Shown: piece after piece, positions 53,832 through 64,000 of the stretch
Layout of the letters: each line of letters begins with the position of its first letter
Position numbering within the stretch: position 1 is the stretch's first letter
Assembly (NCBI GenBank): GCA_943736015.1
Contig: OX031060.1
Span: forward strand, 4,546,001 to 4,610,000
Direction of reading: 5' to 3'
Source: Tridacna crocea
Lineage: Eukaryota > Mollusca > Bivalvia > Cardiida > Cardiidae
DNA: 64,000 nucleotides
Position numbers and translations under genes: made by a program
The notes under the pieces: model-generated
Told to the model about the DNA's origin: nothing
Database searches by the model: none
Seen by the model: the letters and a program-made list of their open reading frames with translations, nothing else

Positions 53832-54063
53832 CATATAACTCATTACAAAACGACATTTTTTTTGGCTTGTCCAAATCGAAAGCATTTGCAGACGACAAAA
53901 TAAAAGTAACTGAAAATTTGAAATTTGTTTCGTGAAGGGTAGAAAACATTGTGGGAAAAGGAGAAAATGCTGGTTACCAGCATTTTCTCCTTTTCCCACA
54001 ATGTTTTCTAAAGGGGTCTTTCTCAGGGTCGTTAAAAGTAGGGATTGTGTGGTAATGGGTTAA
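53832..54063. mobile_element. Family A MITE with a perfect 67 bp palindrome
   Basis: CTCATTACAAAACGAC to GTGTGGTAATGGGTTAA. The palindrome 53942-54008 is identical base for base to 26398-26464. Confidence 0.9.
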
Positions 54064-54342
54064 AGACTAAAAATGAAATATGGCTCAGATTCTGAACTTT
54101 GTCTTCGGAAGGGTAGAAAAACATCGTGGCAAAAAGAGAAAATTCTAGTTACCAGCATTTTTTTCTTGTTCCACAATCGTTTCAAAAGCCTTATAAATCA
54201 ATGATAGAATAAAGTCTCCTTTTCCCACAATGTTTTATACCCTTCAGAAAACAATTTCAAATTGTCCGTCACTTTTATCTTGTCGTCTGCAAATGCTTTC
54301 AATTTGGACCAGTCTAAAATATTGTCGTTTGGTAATGAGTTA
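54064..54342. mobile_element. Two partial family A copies joined
   Basis: A left part with a worn hairpin (GGGTAGAAAAACATCGTGGC) follows the previous TTAA. A separate right half (GTCTCCTTTTCCCACAATG to GTTTGGTAATGAGTTAA) ends at 54342. Confidence 0.65.
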
Positions 54343-54464
54343 AGAACAAAGAGTGGAGAATGCAAGAGAAGATCGGAATCGACCTTTATGTGGGTGGATC
54401 TTGACCTGCACTTTCCTCTAAATATCTATTTATCTTCTGTATAGAAGAACAGGCGTTAAAGACA

Positions 54465-54703
54465 TTAATTCTTTACCACACAATCCCGACTTTTGACGAC
54501 CTTGAAAAAGAAGCTTTTTTTAGAAAAAAAAAAACATTGTGGGAAAAGGAGAAAATGCTGGTAACCAGCATTTTCTCCTTTTCCCACAATGTTCTCTTCC
54601 CTTCTCAAAACAAATTTCAATTTTTGAGTCACATTAATTTTGTCGTCTGCAAATGCTTCCAATTTGGACAAGTCTAAACTTATGTCGTTTGGTAAAGAGT
54701 TAA
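54465..54703. mobile_element. Family A MITE, complete
   Basis: TTAATTCTTTACCACACAAT to GTCGTTTGGTAAAGAGTTAA, perfect palindrome core with an A-run extension on the left. Confidence 0.9.
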
Positions 54704-54897
54704 AAAGTTGACCAAGACGAAAAGAACACACCTCATGAAAAGGCATTATATATAATGGGTAAAAAAAAGTATTCGTTAATTGAAATTTGAGAAAAGCTTA
54801 GATTTCATTCGTCCTTGTAAAAAAAAACAACACGGCGCAGGGAAAAAAATCATTCAAAAGGATTTGTGTTTTTGATCGTCGATTATTTCCCATTATT

Positions 54898-55118
54898 CAT
54901 TTACAAAACGATCCCCACTTTTAACCACCCCTGAAAATGAAGGCTTTCAAAACGTTAGTAACGAGCCTTTTCGCTTTTTCCCTCAATGTTTTCAACTGTA
55001 TCAAAGGCAGAAATCATTCATTGAACTACTGTTAATCCGTCGTCTGCAAATTTTAACTTTTCAAATCTTAAAATTTTAACTTGGTCAGGTACAACAGTTT
55101 TTCGTTTTGTAAAGAGTT
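54898..55118. mobile_element. Diverged family A copy
   Basis: CATTTACAAAACGATCCCCA to TTCGTTTTGTAAAGAGTT. The hairpin is mostly lost. Confidence 0.65.
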
Positions 55119-55425
55119 CAAAACTTGGTTTTTTTTTTTTTCATTATCTTTGATTCACATAATTGTGCTGACAAAAATTACTTGTATAAAATTGGTCGGG
55201 GAGATTTGAAGAATTTCAAAGCGTTCTGTCTATAATTGTACCCTTTTCTTTCCAATCTTTTCAAACATACGTGTGTGTTTGTCCATTTAAACTTTGGTTC
55301 AGGACAGTTCGAAGTTTCAGGAAGATGACCGGTCGGCCGACCGAAAGACTAACCGACCGAAAGACCCAACGACTCAATCACCGATAACGAGAAAGCCGCA
55401 TTTTTCATTTTTTTTTTTTTTAATC

Positions 55426-55615
55426 TTAACCCTTTACCAAACGACTTAACTGTGGACTTGTCCAGATTGAAGGCACTTGCAGACAACAAAATAAATGAGA
55501 CTCAAAAATTGAGATTTAGTTTGGGAAGGATAGAAAACATTGTGGGAAAGGGAGAAAATGCTAGTTACTAGCATTTTTTCCTTTTCCCGCAATGTTTTCA
55601 AAAGGCTTTTATTTC
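55426..55615. mobile_element. Family A MITE, right end truncated
   Basis: TTAACCCTTTACCAAACGAC at left. The palindrome centre is AATGCTAGTTACTAGCATT, a mirrored G-to-A/C-to-T change. The right end dissolves into T-rich sequence. Confidence 0.85.
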
Positions 55616-55901
55616 TTTATTTCTTTTTCTGCTGATTATAGAATACTTTTTTTGCCAGCGATTAAAAATATGGTTCGACCATACCATGTACAACAGACTG
55701 TCATCTCCACGATACTTTTTCATAATTGTACATGGCATGATTTAAATCTTAATGTATCATGATACATGCTTTGATATTTTGGCCTTTTATGTGCCCTTAA
55801 TAATTATGTTTTTAGCTTGCGTCCACTGACATCAAAGTTGTAGCTTTCTACATCATAGTGGAACATCAGTTAGATGAAAACAGATCAATGATAGTACAAT
55901 T
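55616..55901. other. Spacer, nothing recognised
   Basis: Contains GTACATGGCATGATT and CATGATACATG but no nameable feature. Confidence 0.45.
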
Positions 55902-56008
55902 TACAGAAAATATCATTGAAGCGAAAAGTGTCAAACCCTGGTCAGCCTGCGCGAATTGCGCAGGCTGACCAGGGTTTGACACTTTTCGCTTCAATGATAT
56001 TTTCTGTA
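55902..56008. repeat. Family F: perfect 107 bp palindrome
   Basis: Two 51-base arms around GAATT read without a mismatch. They begin TACAGAAAATATCATTGAAG, include GCGAAAAGTGTCAAACCC, and reach CAGCCTGCGC at the centre. The outer 18 or so bases are not seen in other family F copies, so this palindrome is longer than the family core. Confidence 0.92.
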
Positions 56009-56230
56009 TGAATTCCTGAATGATTCCTTTCGCAGTTCCCAGAAGGCCTCTTTTTGCGTACTGGATCACATATATGTTTCAGTTCATTTTGGTTTATTTC
56101 CAGAAGTTGTAGGAAAGAAAACAATATTTGAGCTACAACTAAATTGCCGTCTGAAAAATGTTCTATTCTTCGAAAAGCCTAGAATTTTCCGCCTGCTAAA
56201 CAGTACTTTTGATCCCTCTGCTGTGTAATT

Positions 56231-56313
56231 TGTCGGTTTACTTAAAAAAGAAACCCGTAACTACAGCTTGAAACAACCTGTAGTCACGAGGTCTTTCGAA
56301 GTAAACAGACGAT
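56231..56313. repeat. Family G palindrome
   Basis: TGTCGGTTTACTT, CCCGTAACTACAGCTTG and mirror CAACCTGTAGTCACGAGG, with a few mismatches. Confidence 0.75.
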
Positions 56314-56351
56314 ATGTAATTCACAGTGCATTTTCAACGAGAAAAGACAAC

Positions 56352-56432
56352 AGTTTAACAAGATCTAAATTATCGTCTGCAATGCTTTTCAATTTTAAAA
56401 ACAAAACTAATTTTTTCCGTCTGGTCAAATGT
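56352..56432. mobile_element. Family A internal fragment
   Basis: TTAACAAGATCTAAATTATC, GTCTGCAATGCTTTTCAATT and TCCGTCTGGTCAAA only. Confidence 0.5.
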
Positions 56433-56544
56433 GTAATTTTCCCTCGCTCTTAATGTAATATATTGTAATCATGGTAAACAGCCGAAGACAGTCTAAGAAA
56501 AAATATATTTGTGCCGCGTCTAACTTGTTGTTTGCTTATACATT

Positions 56545-56915
56545 CAATTTGCGTTGTCTGCACATGTCATATTCTTCGAAGATTCGACCTATCTCATATG
56601 ACGCATCGCTCTCCCCGATATTGGGGAGACTGTAATAATACGCACTATTAAGTAGCTATAAAGGAGAAAATGGCTTTTATCAATACGTTTGAGGAAAAAT
56701 CAGGCCTGTTTTAAATCCAGATTTCTCTCAACTGCTGATCATAGCTGAGTGATTCGCACCAGGTAGGGTTTTATTGAGTATGTGTTTACGTTAGTTTGAT
56801 ATTTAAATAAAAAAATAACGATTGTCGCGTACAAATGTGGTCCGGTCCTGTGTACCCATGATACCCAACTAAGATAAATGAGTATTTGTAGAATGCCATC
56901 TAGTGGGAGGTAATG
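56545..56915 (+). repeat. R6 repeat, longest plus-strand copy
   Basis: TTGCGTTGTCTGCACATGTC, TTCTTCGAAGATTCGACC, GAAAATGGCTTTTATCAATA, GCTGATCATAGCTGAGTGAT and GAATGCCATCTAGTGGGAGG occur in order. Neither ends nor coding capacity are clear. A reverse copy begins 630 bp away. Confidence 0.8.
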
Positions 56916-56999
56916 ATTCAATTTGAAACAAAAAAGAGAACATTTTTTGTCTGCTAAATAGTATAGCTGAGTACACTCGTTCTTCGCGACCTTTTGCGG

Positions 57000-57077
57000 A
57001 CAGTGTAGGTCAAGATGAGTCTGCACAGAACATGCCGTCAATGTTGGATTTATACTGTCCGATAAGGAGATATTTTT
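57000..57077 (+). mobile_element. Family B palindrome cut by family C
   Basis: CGGACAGTGTAGGTCAAGAT and mirror, then CCGATAAGGAGATATTTTTA, where a family C element begins. Confidence 0.75.
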
Positions 57078-57305
57078 ATTACCCTTTACTCCATAGATAC
57101 TCATTTCTACGCATTGCTTTTAGGAGCATTTGGGAAACATTGTGGCAAAAGGTGAAATTGCTCGTGACGAGCAATTTCACCTTTTGCCACAATGTTTTCT
57201 ACATTATCAAAAAGTGTCAAATACACATAAGAAACGGCTTCATCCTTGCTGTTATTTACGGTCAATTAGAGATACCATAGAAATGCCCTATGGGTTAAGG
57301 GTTAA
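57078..57305. mobile_element. Family C MITE, complete
   Basis: ACCCTTTACTCCATAGATAC to TATGGGTTAAGGGTTAA. The palindrome centre GAAATTGCTCGTGACGAGCA and outer ACATTGTGGCAAAAGGTG resemble family A, so A and C are sister families. Confidence 0.85.
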
Positions 57306-57544
57306 AAAAAATGATAGCAGTAGGGCTGTTAATGACTTTTCTCAGTTGCAAATTATACGTACAAGTGATATAGTCTGCCAATATTTTGAAACGCTAGAAG
57401 AGGTTAAAAGGAAGGTGAAAATAATAAACAAACATTAGCAACACCCCCTATCCTGCCGAAAAAGAATATTTCTTATACTGCAAAGAAATTTTGGATAATA
57501 TGCCCCTTACATATATATCATGTACACTGACAAAACCGACGTAA

Positions 57545-57995
57545 AAGCAAATACACGTGTATCTAATTTGGGCATCTTTGCTACAGAACCGGACTACTTT
57601 TCTACGATACAACACAACTGCATTATCTTCCGCTAGATGGCATTCTATAAATACTCATCTATCTGATATGGGCATCCTGGGTACAGAGCCGAACCACTTA
57701 CCTACGCGACAACCGTTACTTTTGAATTTCAAACTGAAATAAAGGTTTACCCAATAAAACGCTACCTCGTGCAATTCACTCAACTATGATCACCAGTTTA
57801 GAGAAATCTGTTGCTAAAGAAGGTCTCATTTCACCTCAAACGTATCAATACGTAAAAACTATTTTCAACATTGCTACTTTATAGAGCGTAATATTACAGT
57901 CAGCCCGCTTTTTGGGGCTAGTAGTGATGCGTCATATAAGACAGTCGAATCTTCGAAGAATATGACATGCGCAGACAACGAACACAACTGAGGTT
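57545..57995 (-). repeat. R6 repeat, reverse copy with an internal duplicate
   Basis: Reverse complement of 56545-56915. The first segment (GGGCATC, ACAGAACCGGACTACTTTTC) is repeated at 57668 (GGGCATCCTGGGTACAGAGC). Confidence 0.75.
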
Positions 57996-58607
57996 TATAC
58001 TATCGGTTTGAAAGTTTTATTGTGGTATTTGTCGAAGACAATACCACTATGAATTCAAGATTGGATTTTGATAACCATGTATCTTATTTTGTGCAAAGCC
58101 GAAGTAAATAAACCCAGTTAAACTCATTTTTTCTCAGGCAAATGAGTTTTTCAGTAGCACTCAGATATGTAATTTGAAATGGCATATTAAAATACATTGG
58201 GCGAGGCCATCGATCGTTGAGATACTTATTTTTAATTGAAAATAGCTTCTATCGCTCATAGCCCTTTATTGGCGTAATGATACAAATTTGCCTGCTTTTT
58301 CGATCCAAACCAATTCGCTCCATGGCTTGTCCGCCCTACGCTTCTCCATGTGATTGCTCATGAATATTATAGATCGAAGTAATTGATTGTAATGTTGGAA
58401 ATTAAATGTAAAAGGCTTAAGATATTTCAAAATTATAGTTTTAAGGTACATTAGCACTCTCCGTTCAACCGAAAAAGTATTCATTTGCTTAGTGGGTTGA
58501 CTTTTAGCCAATATTTGAACAATATGTCTCTTTTTTTTTTCAAACTATTAATTCCATACAATGTTTTTCCTTGACAAATACCACTTCAGCGTTCTCAACG
58601 CTTTGAT
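57996..58607. other. Spacer, nothing recognised
   Basis: No repeat or gene that I can support. Confidence 0.5.
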
Positions 58608-58836
58608 TTAATTCATTACCAAACGACAAAATTTTAGGCTTGTCCAAATCGAAAGCATTTGCAGACAACAAAACAAAAGCGACTGAAAATTTGAAAATTG
58701 TTTTGCGAAGGGTAGAAAACATTGTGGGAAAAGGAGAAAATGCTGGTTACCAGCATTTTCTCCTTTTCCCACAATGTTTTTAAAATGCCTCTTCTTAGGG
58801 GTCGTTGAAAGGCGTCATTGTGTGATAAAGAGTTAA
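58608..58836. mobile_element. Family A MITE, complete
   Basis: TTAATTCATTACCAAACGAC to GTGTGATAAAGAGTTAA, palindrome 58716-58782 nearly perfect. Confidence 0.9.
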
Positions 58837-59079
58837 CATATATAGCAAGATAAGTGTAAATTAAGTTAATAGGATTAAATCAGAATGTTTACACCAATTC
58901 TCAAGGTATCTAGAATGACAATACATTTTTTGGACCATGGAACAAGGCCAAAAATTAAGTTAAATGAACCCAGTGTTCGAGGGTGGGAAAGATAAAAAAA
59001 AAAACAAGGAAAATGAAGAAAGTTTTTACCTTTTATATAGCGCCGTTTTCAAGTATAGTTGCCTTTTACGTTCAGTGTA

Positions 59080-59140
59080 GATCAAGATCAGACTGCACAG
59101 AACGTGCTGTCTGATCTTTGATCTCCACTGTCCGCCCAGA
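59080..59140. repeat. Family B palindrome
   Basis: GTGTAGATCAAGATCAGACT and mirror with CTGTCTGATCTTTGATCTCC. Confidence 0.75.
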
Positions 59141-59169
59141 TGAAACATCGTAGACTTGTTAATTGACTG

Positions 59170-59545
59170 AATAGTGTTTACAGCCGCTTTCCCTGGCTCC
59201 TTTCCCACCTAATTATCGTTGAAACAATGATTAGCGGTGGGAGAGGAATGAATCCTGCCGCAATGACTATCATTAATTCTCGGAAAAAGAATGCAGTCCT
59301 TTATCACCGCCCACCATTGTCTCGACGATGGTTATTTTGGAAAGCAGCCAGTGGCTTCGAAATAACATTGTGTGGAGAGCTGGTCAAAGTAATTCCAGGA
59401 ATGCATGGATAGATGCACTGGCCGCAACGTTATAAGAGAAATAATATTGAATACACGCTTTAAACATCAATCAATTAATCAATTAGTCAGTTAGTCAGTC
59501 AATCAATCTATCAATAAATCAATCAATCAACCAATCAATCAACCA
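59170..59545 (+). mobile_element. SINE remnants with duplicated segments and (AATC)n tail
   Basis: GATTAGCGGTGGGAGAGGAA, TGACTATCATTAATTCTCGG, GGAAAGCAGCCAGTGGCTTC, AGGAATGCATGGATAGATGC and a long CAATCAATC tail (59460-59545). The head is rearranged: an inverted piece precedes the body. Confidence 0.7.
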
Positions 59546-59789
59546 ATCAAGTATTGTATGCTATGTGGTTTAGTTAATGCTCCGCGCAGCATATTTTTCC
59601 CACTGTGCTCTGAGATTATTTTTACATAAAGTTATACTCAAACACCTGTCAACATGAAGATAAATACTTGTCAAGTGGGATTAAAGCTCCTTTAAATTCT
59701 TTTAACACCAACGTCCGATTAGTATACCAAATTGATCTTTCGTTCTTTCGGTATTCGTAACAATACTTTTTTTCGGTTCATATGTAGGG

Positions 59790-59970
59790 CAAATATCATT
59801 ATCTTCCGCTAGATGGCATTCTACAAATATACACATACATCTAATTTTGGCATCTTTGGTACAGAACCGGACTACTTTTCTACAATACAACTGTTACTTT
59901 GAATTTCAAACTAAAATAAAAGTTTACTCAATAAAATGCTACCGGGTGTGATTCATTCATTCAGAACAGT
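59790..59970 (-). repeat. R6 repeat, partial reverse copy
   Basis: ATTATCTTCCGCTAGATGGC, ACAGAACCGGACTACTTTTC and AATAAAATGCTACC correspond to 57555-57770. Confidence 0.7.
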
Positions 59971-60065
59971 TTATTAGTATATTTGTTTTGCGGAGTTTTT
60001 GTTTTTTCATTAATATACTATATTTAACGGACTGATACCAGTCTATTGTAAAAGATGCAGATACG

Positions 60066-60219
60066 GTTAATTGCTTGTAACATGCATTTTCTCCTTTTCC
60101 CACAATGTTTTCTACTCTTCTGACGTCAATTTTCAATTTTTGAGTGACGTTTATTTTGTCGACTGCAAATGCTTTCAATTTGGTCAAGTGTAACATTTTG
60201 TCGTTTGGTAAAGAGTTAA
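60066..60219. mobile_element. Family A right half
   Basis: Starts in the right palindrome arm (GCATTTTCTCCTTTTCCCAC) and runs to GTCGTTTGGTAAAGAGTTAA. Confidence 0.75.
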
Positions 60220-60304
60220 ATTCTACTCTACTTGTATCATGGTTGCGCCTGTCGCCAAAATCCTCTTTGTATGTTTGTCTCCAGTCGCAGAAAAGAAGGA
60301 CAAA

Positions 60305-60455
60305 GACGAAGTAGAATTTTCCTGTATAGTGTCCAAATTCAATGAAAACTGACGTCACCGGAAACTGACGTCACTGAAACCTTGGTTAAAAAAAAATGCA
60401 GTTTGGCGCATAATCTTGAAGTTAATCTTGATCGACAGCGCCATTTTGGTTGTTG
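60305..60455 (+). repeat. Dispersed repeat R7, copy 2
   Basis: Matches 15089-15240 over its whole length, with TGACGTCACCGGAAACTGAC as a local duplication. Confidence 0.75.
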
Positions 60456-61092
60456 TTGCAGTATAACAAATATTCTTTTTCCACGGAGGGGCTGGGGTTT
60501 GCTAATGTTTGTTTGATTTATTATTTTCACCTTTTAACCTCTTCTAGCATTTCAAAATATTAGCAGACTATATCATTTGCACGTATAATTTGTAACTGGG
60601 GAAAAAGTCGTTAACAGGCCTACTGCTATCATTGAGAAATAATTACAAAGTCAAATTCAGCTCATCGGCTAAACAGTTTGTTATTTGCTTTAATGTTCCG
60701 TAAGTAATTGCAGTGAAAACATAATGTTTTATACACTAAGGCTGATCAACGAAACCAATTAACAAATACATCGTTTTTGTCTATCTTTTCGTCAAGGACA
60801 TTTTATTAGAACGACGTAAAAGCAGGACCTGAATGCAAGTCTATAAATGACTAAAAAGTATTTGGCTTGAAGAAAATATACCGCAGATCATAGGGGCTAT
60901 TACTGTGGGTCAAATCGTCTCCCTTGCTGGAGAAAGACTAAAGATATCTAAATAACAGATTGGTTCTTATACTTGTATTCCTTTGTCTTTGTCTTTGATT
61001 TCTTTGGGGATGATTCGATAAATTCAATTTGATTTATGATTTATGATTATTTGTAAGGACTACCTCACAACTTGTACTCTGCTCTAAATTCT
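60456..61092. other. Spacer, nothing recognised
   Basis: AT-rich with no supported gene or named repeat. Confidence 0.5.
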
Positions 61093-61320
61093 TAACCCAT
61101 TACCACACGAGAAAAATTTAGACTGGTCCAAATTGAAAGCATTTGCAGATGACAAAATAAATGTGACTGAAAAATTGAAATTTGTTCTGGCAAGGGTAGA
61201 AAACACCGTGGGAAAAGGAGAAAATGCTGGTTACCAGCATTTTCTCCTTTTCCCACAGGGTTTTCAAAAGGCTTCTTTCTCAGGGGCGTCAAAAGTAGGG
61301 ATTGTATGGTAATGGGTTAA
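61093..61320. mobile_element. Family A MITE, complete
   Basis: TTAACCCATTACCACACGAG to GTATGGTAATGGGTTAA, intact palindrome core. Confidence 0.9.
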
Positions 61321-61697
61321 AGAAATATGTATTTATCGATTTGTAAAACAATTTAACTACATTTATTTGAGATATCATATCAAGAACAATTCAGTTAAGT
61401 ATAAGAAAATCAAGGATGAAAACCAAGTAATTATTTTATTAGGTCCAGTGTACTATTGGAGAGGAATCAAGGAGAATTACTAAAGACTGGCCATCAGTGG
61501 TTTGTCAAACACGGGGTTAAACCTAAGTTCAATAGTATCACTTTACTATTTTTCTTTTTTTCGACTATTAATCACTTTAATGAACTCTCTTTCAAAGTGA
61601 CTGCATCTATCTCAAAACGAATTAAACCTTGCGTATAAAAGCTTCTGTTAAAATGAATATTAATTATTTGAAAGCGTCAACTATTCCTGTTGCATTC
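61321..61697. other. Spacer, nothing recognised
   Basis: AT-rich with short frames only. Confidence 0.45.
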
Positions 61698-61762
61698 CCG
61701 GCCAGTGAAGATCAAGGTCAGACTGCACGGAATGTGTCTTATCTTTGACTTACAGTGTCTGG
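61698..61762. repeat. Decayed family B palindrome
   Basis: CGGCCAGTGAAGATCAAGGT and TTATCTTTGACTTACAGTGT, arms only partly paired. Confidence 0.55.
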
Positions 61763-61906
61763 TCTGTTGTCTCGACAAAAGGAGACTTGTCAAAATGTTC
61801 ATTCTAGTCTATTTTTAAGCCGGTTAAGTCTGCATTCTACATCATTTCAGTTGGTGGCTGACTAGGCACCTATGCATGTTTTCACAGAATTTCTCTTACC
61901 AATAAT

Positions 61907-62375
61907 TCAACCGCCAGCTCAACAGTAAAATACTTATACATATGTTTCAATCAATGTCCGATGAGCCAGCTCGACATTCCAGCTCAACCACCAGCTCAAC
62001 AGCAAAAATATATATACTTTATATGTCAAAATTAACGTTCGACATTCCACCTTAACCGCAAGCTCAAGAGGGAAAATACTTACACACGTTTCGATCAATA
62101 TCCGTTGAGCAAGCTCGACAATCCAGCTCAACCACCAGCTCAACGGCAAAGAAAACATATACCTGTCAAAATAAAAATTCTGTTGAGCCAGCTCGACATT
62201 CCTTAAGATACTTATACCTATGTTTCGATCAATGTCCGTTGAGCCAGCTCGACATTCCAGCTCAACCACCAGCTCAACAGCAAAAATATATATGTCAAAA
62301 TCAAAGTCCGTTGAGCCAGCTCGACATTCCAGCTCAACTGCTAGCTCAACAGTAAAACTATTTATACATATGTTT
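61907..62375. repeat. Second copy of the alternating minisatellite, truncated by the LINE
   Basis: About six units in the GAGCCAGCTCGACATTCCAG orientation, with the same two linker types as 32539-34762 (CTTATACATATGTTTC and ATATATATGTCAAAAT). The array stops where LINE 3' sequence begins, so the rest may continue beyond the LINE outside the window. Confidence 0.88.
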
Positions 62376-64000
62376 AAGTTTAAACATATTTTATTGTATA
62401 TATAAACATACAAATGGATTGGGACGAAAGCTGATAAGAGCTTATAGAGTCCCTTTCCAAAGCAACAACATCCACATGACAGAAATAAAGAAAATGAGAA
62501 AAAGAAAAAAAACAAACATATACATACAAAAATTGGTGAGCAAGCTGGAGAAAGAGAGACAAAAAGAGAGAAAGAGAGACAGAGAGAGGTAGAGGTGGAC
62601 CTTTTTGAAAATCATTCGTTAAAACGCTTACTTTCCCTTATATACGACTGAACTTTCAAAAAGATTTCTTCATTTTCCTGAAAAGTAAGAAAATCATTTC
62701 CAAAGAGGAGTGTTTGAAGGTCTATAGTAATTTCATAGTACGATATGGAGCGAATGAACTTATTTCTTATAGTTTCATAAAGTGGACATTCAAAGAAATA
62801 GTGTGCATTTGTCTCTATAGCACCACATACACAGTTAGGAGAGTCAACTACATTTCTTAAGTACAGATGGTGCTTTAGGGAACTGCAATTATTTCGTAAC
62901 CTAGTATGCAAAATTTGAAGGCGTCTTTGTCCTATAAAAAACAATTTATTTGGATATGGCCTATTGTTGTCCAGATACCTTTTGAAACAAGGCAAGGAAT
63001 TCAAATTCCTAATATCTTGAGGAATTGAGTTCCATTCTTCCACAACGGATGGAAGAAAGGATTTTTTATAGAGATTTGTCCTACAAGCAATGGTTCGAAT
63101 ATTATTAGAATTGCGCAAGTTGTAATTGTTAAGGTTGCTATTCAGATCAGGGACAAGATTACTCAGGTAGGAAGGAACAAGGCTTTTAGTCATTTTAAAG
63201 AACAATACAAGTTTGTGTTTACGCCTGCGGTCGCCAAGTGACTCCCAACCACATTCATTTTTTAGTTCATCCAAGGAAACCAGTTTGCTACAACCTGTTA
63301 CTATTCTGGCAGCTTCATTTTGGATTTTGTCTAGATCATTTTTCAGGTATTGAGGGATATTGTCCCAAACGACGTCTCCGTATTCTATTATAGGTCTAAT
63401 GAACGTAAAATATATAACTTGCAAAGATTTCCTATCAAGACATATCTTAAGACGACGCATTATATTTATCCTTTTCCATGCTTTCTCAATAGAATTTTTA
63501 ATATGAAGATCCCATGATCCGTCGTTTGAGAAGTGAAAACCTAAATGTTTATGTGACTGGACATTTTCAATATTTATATTTGACATACAGAGATCGGGGT
63601 GAGAATTTTGAGCATTTTTACGTGTGATGATAAGTGATTCAGATTTTGAAGGATTAAATTTAACCAGCCAGGTTTCTGCCCATTTATTAATTTTTTCTAT
63701 ATCTCTCTGAAGAATTCGTCCCGCATCGTTTGGGTTACGGATAATTAATGATAGACTAGTGTCGTCTGCAAATAGGTTGATACCCGATTCTATGTTTTCG
63801 ACAATATCGTTAATAAATACCAGAAAAAGAAGCGGGCCGAGTATCGATCCTTGTGGGACACCAGCATTTATGTATTGGGCATTAGACTGGCCACCACGCA
63901 GGATAACTTTTTGACGCCTGTTAGAGAGGTAATTAGAAAGCCAATCAAGTAGTTTACCATTTATTCCTGCGCGTCTTAGTTTGAATATCAGACCCTTATG
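62376..64000 (-). mobile_element. LINE (jockey/CR1-like), 3' part
   Basis: Coding end plus about 235 bp of 3' untranslated sequence with AATAAA (minus strand, 62391-62396) and a short A/T tail that meets the minisatellite near 62376. The 5' part lies beyond the window, so target duplication cannot be tested. Confidence 0.88.
62612..64000 (-). CDS. LINE reverse transcriptase, C-terminal part (partial)
   Basis: The frame is open from the window edge to a stop at 62612 (462 codons plus stop); the ATG at 63586 is internal, since the 138 codons before it translate into RT sequence. Visible: the RT motif VPQGSILGPLLF about 50 residues in, then FADD (the YxDD catalytic box variant) about 40 further on, then the thumb region NPSKSE and HLGFHF. 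After this comes the usual non-LTR connector with RPIIEYGDVVW and a late Cys/His group (CVCG, HYFFECPLY) that may bind zinc or nucleic acid. The enzyme copies element RNA at a nicked target. No frameshift or stop, so the copy is recent. No RNase H domain is seen after the RT part. Clade assignment is by resemblance only. Confidence 0.92.
   Translation of the reverse strand, partial: HKGLIFKLRRAGINGKLLDWLSNYLSNRRQKVILRGGQSNAQYINAGVPQGSILGPLLFLVFINDIVENIESGINLFADDTSLSLIIRNPNDAGRILQRDIEKINKWAETWLVKFNPSKSESLIITRKNAQNSHPDLCMSNINIENVQSHKHLGFHFSNDGSWDLHIKNSIEKAWKRINIMRRLKICLDRKSLQVIYFTFIRPIIEYGDVVWDNIPQYLKNDLDKIQNEAARIVTGCSKLVSLDELKNECGWESLGDRRRKHKLVLFFKMTKSLVPSYLSNLVPDLNSNLNNYNLRNSNNIRTIACRTNLYKKSFLPSVVEEWNSIPQDIRNLNSLPCFKRYLDNNRPYPNKLFFIGQRRLQILHTRLRNNCSSLKHHLYLRNVVDSPNCVCGAIETNAHYFFECPLYETIRNKFIRSISYYEITIDLQTLLFGNDFLTFQENEEIFLKVQSYIRESKRFNE

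Noticed and set aside
61934-62515. 193-residue minus-strand frame
   Set aside because: It runs through LINE 3' untranslated sequence and the minisatellite; the peptide is just the repeat translated.

Overview
The window looks like a non-model eukaryotic genome, most likely a bivalve mollusc. The evidence is AT-rich sequence, no bacterial gene organisation, one long intron-free host-like exon with a splice acceptor in front of it, a jockey/CR1-like LINE, several tRNA-derived SINEs and a very dense load of short palindromic DNA elements. A heterodont clam or dreissenid mussel is my guess from the style of the GC-rich palindromes; that is recall, not proof. Positions were counted by hand and repeat edges may be off by a few bases.

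Only three protein-coding features are convincing. (1) 775-5562 on the minus strand is a 1,595-residue protein-primed type B DNA polymerase of the Polinton/Maverick kind, apparently without its usual partner genes here, and with an in-frame 56-residue tandem duplication. (2) 47578-49245 on the plus strand is a 555-residue unrecognised protein, probably the last or only coding exon of a host gene. (3) 62612-64000 on the minus strand is the reverse transcriptase end of a LINE that runs out of the window.

Almost everything else is repeats. I use family letters. A: TTAA-bounded MITE of about 230 bp, ends starting TTAACCCTTTACCA, with a 60-70 bp near-perfect central palindrome (about 40 copies or fragments). 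B: TTAA-bounded element with a palindrome built on GATCAGACTGCAC. C: TTAA element starting CCCTTTACTCCATAG. D: 370-435 bp TTAA element with ends GGTAAGACCTGTGTAATG. E: element with ends ATTTCATGCTTT, followed by a foldback that contains GATCGAAATTTATTTCATC. F: GC-rich palindromes around CAGCCTGCGC. G: palindrome around CCTCGTAACTACAGCTTG. H: foldback with ends GTATTCACCAACCATTCTT. R6 and R7 are dispersed repeats without obvious structure. Families A, B and C fit piggyBac-type non-autonomous elements (TTAA target, ends beginning CCC); no transposase was found here.

Layout: 1-5.8 kb polymerase and flanks; 6.2-8.6 kb tandem arrays derived from family B; 8.8-32 kb mosaic of MITEs, SINEs and foldbacks, including trains of elements joined at shared TTAA sites; 32.1-36.7 kb a 2.2 kb inverted minisatellite element between two family D copies; 37-47 kb more of the mosaic; 47.5-49.7 kb the host gene; 50-61.9 kb mosaic; 61.9-64 kb a second copy of the minisatellite, interrupted by the LINE. 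The strongest general observation is that substitutions separating palindrome copies tend to occur in mirrored pairs on both arms, so the hairpins stay nearly perfect while their sequence drifts.
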